Assembly: GCA_050999155.1 (NCBI GenBank)
Contig: JBPCPM010000015.1
Coordinates: 1-18,971, forward strand
Direction: 5' to 3'
From: JBPCPM01 sp050999155
GTDB taxonomy: Bacteria; Actinomycetota; Thermoleophilia; Solirubrobacterales; 70-9
DNA: 18,971 nucleotides
Shown here: positions 14,351 through 18,971 of the stretch, in pieces
Layout of the letters: the number at the start of each line of letters is the position of its first letter
Position numbering within the stretch: the first letter of the stretch is position 1
Notes under the pieces: model-generated
Database searches by the model: none
Seen by the model: the letters and a program-made list of their open reading frames with translations, nothing else
What the model was told of the DNA's origin: nothing
Made by a program: the position numbers and the translations under genes

Positions 14351-16540
14351 CTAGCTGAGGGTGCGTTCGACGAGGCGGCTGGCGAACGCTTCGATCACGT
14401 CGCCGTCCTTGATGTCGTCGTAGCCGTCGAGCGTGACACCACATTCGAGGCCGGAATCGACCTCGCGGACCTCGTCCTTGAAGCGGCGCAGGCCGCCGAC
14501 GCGGCCGGTCCAGATGACGCGGCCCTCGCGCAGCAGGCGGACCTCCGAGTCGTTGTACACCCGGCCCTCGGAGACGAAGCAGCCGGCGATCGTGCCGGCA
14601 CGCGAGCTGCGGAAGGTCTGGCGGACCTCGAGCTCGCCCACGGCGTCCTCGACTTCTTCGGGCTCGAGCAGGCCCTCCATCGCGGCGCGCAGCTCCTCGG
14701 TGATCTTGTAGATGACCGAGTAGGTGCGGATCTCCACACCTTCCTGCTCGGCCGCCCGGCGCGCGTCGGCCAGGGGCCGGACGTTCCAGCCGATGATCAA
14801 CGCGTCGGAGGCGGCGGCCAGCATCACGTCGGATTCGTTGATGCCGCCCGCGGCCGAGTGGATGACCGAGACGGTCACGTCGTCCTGGGGCAGCTTGGCC
14901 AGCTCATCGAGCAGGGCCTCCACCGAACCGGCGACGTCGGCCTTGACCACGAGGTTGAGCTCCTTGAGCTGGCCCTCGCGGACCTGGGAGAAGACCTCGT
15001 CGAGCGTGACCCGCCGGGCCTGGCGGCGGGCCAGGGCCTCGGTCTTGAGCCGGTTGGCCCGGTCGGCGGCCTGCCGGCGCGCATCCCGGTCGTTGGCGAC
15101 GGCCTGGACGAACTCCCCGGCCTCGGCGACCCCGTCGAACCCGAGGATCTCGACCGGGGTGCTGGGGCCGGCGACCTCCACGGTCTTGCCGGTGTGATCC
15201 TGCATGGCGCGCACCCGGCCCCAGACGGGCCCGGAGACCAGCGAGTCGCCGACGTTGAGGGTGCCGCGGCGTACGAGCATGCCCACCACGGGCCCGCGGC
15301 CCGGATCCAGGCGCGACTCGACGACGGTGCCCGACGCGTCCGCGTCGGGGTTGGCCCGCAGCTCCTCGACCTCGGAGACCAGGAGGATCATCTCCAGCAG
15401 CGTGTCGAGGCCCTCCCCGGTCTTGGCCGAGACGTCGCAGAACACGGTCTCGCCGCCCCAGTCCTCGGGGGTGAGGTTCTCGGCGGCCAGCTCGCCGCGA
15501 ACCCGCTGGGGGTCGGCGTTCTCCAGGTCCACCTTGTTGACGGCGACGATCATCGGCACCTCGGCGGCGCGCGCGTGGTCGATCGCCTCCTTGGTCTGGG
15601 GCATCAGCCCGTCGTCCGCGGCGACGACGATGATCGCGATGTCGGTGACGCCGGCGCCGCGGGCCCGCATGGCGGTGAACGCCTGGTGGCCCGGGGTGTC
15701 GATGAAGGTGATCAGCTTCTCGTTCTTGCGCACCTGGTAGGCGCCGATGTGCTGGGTGATCCCGCCGGCCTCGGACTCCGCCACGTCGGCCTCGCGGATC
15801 GCGTCGAGCAGCGAGGTCTTGCCGTGGTCGACGTGCCCCATGATCGTCACGACCGGGGGCCGCTCGGTCACGTCGGCGGCGTCGTCGACGCCCTCGAAGC
15901 TCGGCTGTTCCTCCTGGCCGGCGGTGACCATCTCGACCTTGCGGCTGAACTCCTCGGCGAGCAGGCCGATGGCCTCGTCGGTCAGCGTCTGCGTGAGCGT
16001 CGCCATCTCGCCGAGGCCCATGAGGTTCTTGATGACCTCGGGCGCGGGGACGCCGAAGATCTCCGCGACCTCCTTGACGGTCGCCCCGGAGTGGACCTTC
16101 AGGAGCTGCTCTTCATGCTCCTCGGGCTCGGCCTTGACCGGCGGCTCTTCGAGCAGCGGGCGGCGACGCCGTCCGCCACGCCGGCGCGGCGGGCGCTGGG
16201 GTGGCGGCGGGCCGGCCTGGTCGCGGCGGGAGGCCTGGGAGTCGATGACGACGCGGCGGCGCTTGCGCGACGCGTCGGAGGACGACGAGTCACTGGGCCG
16301 GCTCGGCTTGGTCTCGGTGCCGGTGGCCGCCGATCCCGAGGCGGACGACGCAGCGGCCGGAGCCTCGGCCGGGGGCGCCGGTTCCTCGCCGCCGCCGTCC
16401 AGGGCACGGTTGGCCACGTCGACGTCGACGCTGGAGGCCGCGACCTTGACGTCGTGCCCTGCGGCCTGCAGGGCAGCGATGACCTCCTTGGAGGGGATGC
16501 CTCGCTCCTTGGCGATCTCGTGTACGCGCTTCTTGGCCAT
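14351..16540 (-). CDS. infB: Translation initiation factor IF-2
   Basis: IF-2 is the GTPase that brings initiator tRNA to the 30S subunit and promotes 50S joining. The 729-residue protein starts with an IF2_N module (1-50, KKRVHEIAKERGIPSKEVIAAL), followed by an Ala/Pro/Ser linker and an Arg-rich tract (91-129). A second IF2_N-like module spans about 147-200. The G domain has G1 GHVDHGKT (235-242), G2 Thr262, G3 DTPGH (281-285), G4 NKVD (335-338) and G5 SAK (371-373). Domains II to IV follow, closing with the C-terminal tRNA-binding barrel. The ATG at 16540 has GGAG about 10 bases upstream and lies 34 bases after nusA. The usual small ylxR gene between nusA and infB is absent. The end is followed by tandem palindromes. 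Confidence 0.97.
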   Translation of the reverse strand: MAKKRVHEIAKERGIPSKEVIAALQAAGHDVKVAASSVDVDVANRALDGGGEEPAPPAEAPAAASSASGSAATGTETKPSRPSDSSSSDASRKRRRVVIDSQASRRDQAGPPPPQRPPRRRGGRRRRPLLEEPPVKAEPEEHEEQLLKVHSGATVKEVAEIFGVPAPEVIKNLMGLGEMATLTQTLTDEAIGLLAEEFSRKVEMVTAGQEEQPSFEGVDDAADVTERPPVVTIMGHVDHGKTSLLDAIREADVAESEAGGITQHIGAYQVRKNEKLITFIDTPGHQAFTAMRARGAGVTDIAIIVVAADDGLMPQTKEAIDHARAAEVPMIVAVNKVDLENADPQRVRGELAAENLTPEDWGGETVFCDVSAKTGEGLDTLLEMILLVSEVEELRANPDADASGTVVESRLDPGRGPVVGMLVRRGTLNVGDSLVSGPVWGRVRAMQDHTGKTVEVAGPSTPVEILGFDGVAEAGEFVQAVANDRDARRQAADRANRLKTEALARRQARRVTLDEVFSQVREGQLKELNLVVKADVAGSVEALLDELAKLPQDDVTVSVIHSAAGGINESDVMLAAASDALIIGWNVRPLADARRAAEQEGVEIRTYSVIYKITEELRAAMEGLLEPEEVEDAVGELEVRQTFRSSRAGTIAGCFVSEGRVYNDSEVRLLREGRVIWTGRVGGLRRFKDEVREVDSGLECGVTLDGYDDIKDGDVIEAFASRLVERTLS

Positions 16541-16574
16541 GTGTCGGTGCTCCGGGGTCGGTCAGGCGAGGCCG

Positions 16575-18209
16575 CTAGGCCTCGTCGGACACGCCTTCTC
16601 CGCTGGACGCGGGGTCGGTGGGAGGCGCGGTCGCCGAGCCGGCGGTGTCTCCGCCCTCGGCCGACTGCTCGACGCGGTCGGCGGGAGCCGAGCCGCCCAT
16701 GGCCTCGGCGGTCGCGCCGGTGCCTTCCATGATTTCTTCTTGGACCTTGGCGGCCTGGGTCTCGGCGGCGGGAGCCGGCTCGATGGGCTCGGGCTCCACG
16801 GCGTCGGCGGCGGGTGCCTGTGCCTCCTCCTGGGCGGGTGTCTCGTCGGCCGGCTCGGGGATCTGGGCGCGGGCGGCGGCCGCCTGGCGGTCGGCGTCGG
16901 GGGAGTCGGGGTCGGCCAAGGTGGCAACCTCCTCGTCGCTGAGACCCCGCAGGGCCGCGACCTCGTTGGTGGGAAGCTGGGCCAGCGCCTGATGCTTGGG
17001 CAGCGAGCAGTACGCGGACCCGTCGGCGGCGGCGTTCGGGCAGCGGCGTCCGTTCGACAGCACGGCATGGCAGCTTCCGTCCGCGGCCTCCTGGCCGTCG
17101 TCGAACTCCTCGTGTTCTTCGGAGGCGAACTCGCTCTCGGACTTGATGTCCACGCGCCAGCCGGTCAGGCGGGCGGCGAGACGGGCGTTCTGGCCCTCCT
17201 TGCCGATGGCCAGCGACAGCTGGTCGTCGGGCACGACCACGGTCGCCTGCTTGACGTCGTCGTCGACGAGGACCTCGCGCACCCGGGCGGGCGACAGGGC
17301 CTTGGCCACGAAGCGGGCAGGCTCCTCGTTGTAGGGGATGATGTCGATCTTCTCGCCGCGCAGCTCGGAGACGACCATGCGCACACGAGAGCCCCGGGGA
17401 CCGACGCAGGCGCCGACCGGGTCGACGCTGTCGGCATGGGAGACGACCGCGATCTTCGACCGGTAGCCAGGCTCGCGGGCCACGTTGACGATCTCCACGA
17501 GCGAGTCGGCGATCTCGGGGACCTCGAGCTCGAACAGCGACTTGATCAGCTCGGGGCTGCGCCGCGAGACGACGATGCTCGGCCCTTTGGTGGCGTTCGA
17601 CACGTCGGTGATGACGGCCTTGACGCGGGTTCCGTGGTCGTAGCGCTCGCCGGGCACCTGCTCGGAGCGCGGCAGCAGGGCCTCGACGCGTTCGCGGAGC
17701 TGGACCAGCGTGTAGCGGTTGTCAGACTGCTGGATGAGGCCGGTGATCAGCTCGCCGACCCGGTCCTGGTACTCGTCGTACATCATGTCCCGCTCGGCCT
17801 CGCGGATCCGCTGCAGGATCACCTGCTTGGCCGTCTGGGCGGCGATGCGGCCGAAGTTGTCGGGGGTGACGTCGCGCGTGCCGATCTGGTCCTCGTACTG
17901 GGCCAGCTTCTCGGGATCGAGCTCGGGCTCGGCCGGCTCGCGCAGCTCACCGGTCTCCGGATCGATCTCGGACTCCTCGACGATCTGCTCGGCGAGGAGC
18001 TCCTCCTCGAGCTCGGGCGGGACGAGCAGCTCGAAGACCCGGAAGTCGGCCGTGTCGTGGTCGAGATCGACGCGGGCGTACCGCGCCGAGCCCGGGCTCT
18101 TCTTGTAGGCCGACAGCAGCGCGTCCTCGAGGGCGGTCATCAGGCGCTCGGCGGCGATGCCCTTCTCCTGCGCGACAGCGTGGACGGCTTCGACGATCTC
18201 CTGGGTCAT
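16575..18209 (-). CDS. nusA: Transcription termination/antitermination factor NusA
   Basis: NusA binds RNA polymerase and nascent RNA, stabilises pauses and modulates termination. The 544-residue protein has an N-terminal polymerase-binding domain (1-140, with VTPDNFGRIAAQTAKQVI at 114-131), an S1 domain (about 145-215), and KH1 and KH2 (GPRGSRV at 270-276; IGKEGQNARLAARLTGW at 335-351). Beyond 360 it has an acidic segment, then a Cys/His cluster C380-x9-C390-x10-C401-x4-H406 that looks like a small zinc-binding knuckle. A long Ala/Pro/Glu-rich tail follows to the end. The ATG has GGAGGG 5 bases upstream and overlaps the rimP stop (ATGA at 18206-18209). rimP-nusA-infB is the classical operon; NusA autoregulates it in Escherichia coli. 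Confidence 0.96.
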   Translation of the reverse strand: MTQEIVEAVHAVAQEKGIAAERLMTALEDALLSAYKKSPGSARYARVDLDHDTADFRVFELLVPPELEEELLAEQIVEESEIDPETGELREPAEPELDPEKLAQYEDQIGTRDVTPDNFGRIAAQTAKQVILQRIREAERDMMYDEYQDRVGELITGLIQQSDNRYTLVQLRERVEALLPRSEQVPGERYDHGTRVKAVITDVSNATKGPSIVVSRRSPELIKSLFELEVPEIADSLVEIVNVAREPGYRSKIAVVSHADSVDPVGACVGPRGSRVRMVVSELRGEKIDIIPYNEEPARFVAKALSPARVREVLVDDDVKQATVVVPDDQLSLAIGKEGQNARLAARLTGWRVDIKSESEFASEEHEEFDDGQEAADGSCHAVLSNGRRCPNAAADGSAYCSLPKHQALAQLPTNEVAALRGLSDEEVATLADPDSPDADRQAAAARAQIPEPADETPAQEEAQAPAADAVEPEPIEPAPAAETQAAKVQEEIMEGTGATAEAMGGSAPADRVEQSAEGGDTAGSATAPPTDPASSGEGVSDEA

Positions 18210-18643
18210 GACGTCCCTCCGGGCAGTTCGGGCACGAGGTTCGAACGGTGGATGCGGTGCAGCGGAATGGTGATCTGATCGGCGTCGTCGTCGACGTCGA
18301 CATCGACGACCTTCTCGTCGGCCGAGACGAGGGTCCCGGTGAAGCTCTTGCGCCCCTCGACGGCCTCACGGGTCCGGACCCGGACCCGGCGGCCAAGAAA
18401 CCGCCGGAAATGCTCGGGTTTGGTCAGCGGCCGATCGGCCCCGGGAGACGAAACGGTCAGCGAGTGGTGGGTCAGCAGGTCACGCAGATGGTTGGTGACG
18501 CGCTCGCACAGCTCGAGGCTGACCCCGTCCGGGTGGTCGATGTACAGGCACAGCCCCTCGCGACAGTGGCGTTCGACCATGACCACTTCGACCGACGGTT
18601 CGACGTCGGCCAAGCGGTCTTCGATGGTCTGCTCGATGGTCAT
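18206..18643 (-). CDS. rimP: Ribosome maturation factor RimP
   Basis: RimP is needed for efficient 30S maturation, aiding assembly around S12 and S19. The 145-residue protein has the N-terminal alpha-beta domain (1-75), ending in the family signature SSPGADRPLTKPEHFRRFLGRRV (about 65-87), and a C-terminal SH3-like domain (about 85-140). I chose the ATG at 18643 (MTIEQTIEDRL) because the in-frame GTG at 18688 lies inside the stem of an intrinsic terminator and adds no family sequence. GGAG lies about 14 bases upstream, a poor distance. It is the first gene of rimP-nusA-infB, behind a structured leader. Its stop overlaps the nusA ATG. Confidence 0.94.
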   Translation of the reverse strand: MTIEQTIEDRLADVEPSVEVVMVERHCREGLCLYIDHPDGVSLELCERVTNHLRDLLTHHSLTVSSPGADRPLTKPEHFRRFLGRRVRVRTREAVEGRKSFTGTLVSADEKVVDVDVDDDADQITIPLHRIHRSNLVPELPGGTS

Positions 18644-18673
18644 CCGGTGCGCTGATTCTCCGTCTTTGGGCCG

Positions 18674-18697
18674 AAAAAAGGTGGGCACACGCCCACC
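18674..18697 (-). terminator. Intrinsic terminator in the rimP leader
   Basis: On the minus strand GGTGGGC (18697 to 18691) pairs with GCCCACC (18686 to 18680) around a GTGT loop, and six consecutive T residues follow at 18679 to 18674. A T-run of this length is striking in such GC-rich DNA. It lies about 30 bases upstream of the rimP ATG and downstream of a good -10 box. It may therefore either end dtd transcripts or attenuate the rimP-nusA-infB operon. Confidence 0.85.
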
Positions 18698-18719
18698 GAG
18701 ACCCCAGCCGTGGGTGGCG
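18690..18719 (-). promoter_or_regulatory. Candidate antiterminator in the rimP leader
   Basis: CGCCACC (18719 to 18713 on the minus strand) can pair with GGTGGGCG (18697 to 18690) with one bulged G, a 7-bp helix that uses the whole 5' arm of the intrinsic terminator. The two structures cannot form together. This is a predicted alternative fold, not a demonstrated switch. Confidence 0.4.
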
Positions 18720-18732
18720 AAAAGGTGAGGGG

Positions 18733-18760
18733 AGTATACGCCTCCCCGGAGAGCGCCGAA
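18733..18760 (-). promoter_or_regulatory. Promoter of rimP-nusA-infB
   Basis: TATACT (18738 to 18733 on the minus strand) is a near-consensus -10 box. A TTCGGC stretch 16 bases upstream (18760 to 18755) is only a weak -35. Transcription would begin near 18726, giving a leader of roughly 80 bases that includes the hairpin and T-run. Confidence 0.6.
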
Positions 18761-18770
18761 TGCGGGACCA

Positions 18771-18887
18771 TCAGCCGTCGAGGACGATGGTCACGGGGCC
18801 GTCGTTGACCAGCTCGACGGCCATCGAGGCACCGAACTCCCCGCGCTGGGCGCCGAGTCGGTCACAGACGAGCTCGTACAACGGTCG
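18771..18887 (-). CDS. dtd: D-aminoacyl-tRNA deacylase, C-terminal fragment
   Basis: Only the last 38 or so codons are readable. They translate as PLYELVCDRLGAQRGEFGASMAVELVNDGPVTIVLDG plus stop. The GxFGAxMxVELVNDGPVT signature is diagnostic of Dtd, which removes D-amino acids and glycine mischarged on tRNA. The gene runs off the contig: upstream of about 18887 the sequence becomes a G homopolymer and no longer reads as Dtd. The stop at 18771-18773 lies about 30 bases before the rimP -10 box on the same strand, so dtd would precede rimP in transcription order. Confidence 0.85.
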   Translation of the reverse strand, partial: RPLYELVCDRLGAQRGEFGASMAVELVNDGPVTIVLDG

Positions 18888-18971
18888 CGGGGGGGGGGGG
18901 GGAGAGAAGGCGCGAAAGGGGAGGGGGGGTCTGCGCCGGGGTGTGGGCCGGGAAGGGGGAGGGAGGGCAGA
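18888..18971. other. Low-quality contig end with poly-G run
   Basis: A run of 14 G residues (18889-18902) is followed by about 69 bases that are almost only G and A, with no homology to the expected N-terminal part of Dtd. This looks like the poly-G and low-quality tail of two-colour short reads rather than genomic sequence. The left end likewise begins with seven C, that is, G when read outward. Confidence 0.75.

Noticed and set aside
14858..18278. Very long open frames on the plus strand (624 and 843 codons) opposite infB, nusA and rimP
   Set aside because: They are antisense shadows of high-GC codon bias. Their sequences are compositionally skewed (Leu/Gly/Val/Asp/His-rich) and show no domain, while the minus strand encodes textbook conserved proteins.
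18644..18688. rimP start at the GTG 18688 or a leader peptide there
   Set aside because: The codons fall in the terminator stem and T-run, have no ribosome site and add nothing family-like.
1..18971. CRISPR arrays, tRNA/rRNA genes, insertion sequences, prophage or defence genes
   Set aside because: I saw no regularly spaced direct repeats with unique spacers, no tRNA-like cloverleaf, no transposase or integrase and no known defence domain in the window.

Overview
The window looks like a complete short contig from a very GC-rich actinobacterium. GTG starts, dense stop/start overlaps, near-leaderless promoters, an Rpf-like lytic enzyme and the translation gene order all fit. A Thermoleophilia-type lineage (Solirubrobacterales/Patulibacter/Conexibacter relatives) is my best guess, partly because the RibF N-terminal domain has a shortened form that I associate with that class. 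This placement is inference, not proof.

Layout, left to right. At 1-714 (-) is a secreted Rpf/transglycosylase-like protein. A 348-bp divergent region (715-1062) follows, with a promoter for the rightward pair: a large secreted parallel beta-helix protein (1063-2958, +) and a small membrane-anchored protein of unknown family (2976-3434, +). From 3444 to the right end, all but one gene lie on the minus strand and form a translation/RNA-metabolism supercluster. In the direction of transcription it reads: dtd (partial, contig end), rimP, nusA, infB, [convergent VOC dioxygenase on +], DUF503 gene, SDR reductase, rbfA, nrnA-type DHH phosphoesterase, truB, ribF, rpsO, 1-Cys peroxiredoxin, DsbA-like thioredoxin-fold protein, pnp, M16 peptidase, dapB.

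The genes work together in ribosome maturation (RimP, RbfA, S15, probably the DUF503 protein), transcription termination/antitermination (NusA), initiation (IF2), tRNA modification and proofreading (TruB, Dtd) and RNA turnover (PNPase, NrnA). Housekeeping passengers (RibF, DapB, M16 peptidase) and a candidate thiol-redox pair ride along. Stop/start overlaps of the NTGA type link rimP-nusA, rbfA-nrnA, truB-ribF, rpsO-prx, pnp-M16 and M16-dapB, indicating translational coupling within at least four transcription units.

The most interesting content is non-coding. The rimP-nusA-infB leader holds a strong hairpin plus T6 intrinsic terminator, with a competing upstream segment (possible attenuator). 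The pnp leader holds two tandem hairpins with the same loop core and a compensated base pair. Two tandem covarying palindromes separate infB from the convergent VOC gene. A TATAGT box sits 6 nt before the rbfA ATG, next to a perfect 8-bp inverted repeat. NusA also carries an unusual C-terminal Cys/His cluster. The two contig ends show outward-facing G runs and the last ~84 bases look like sequencing or assembly artefact.
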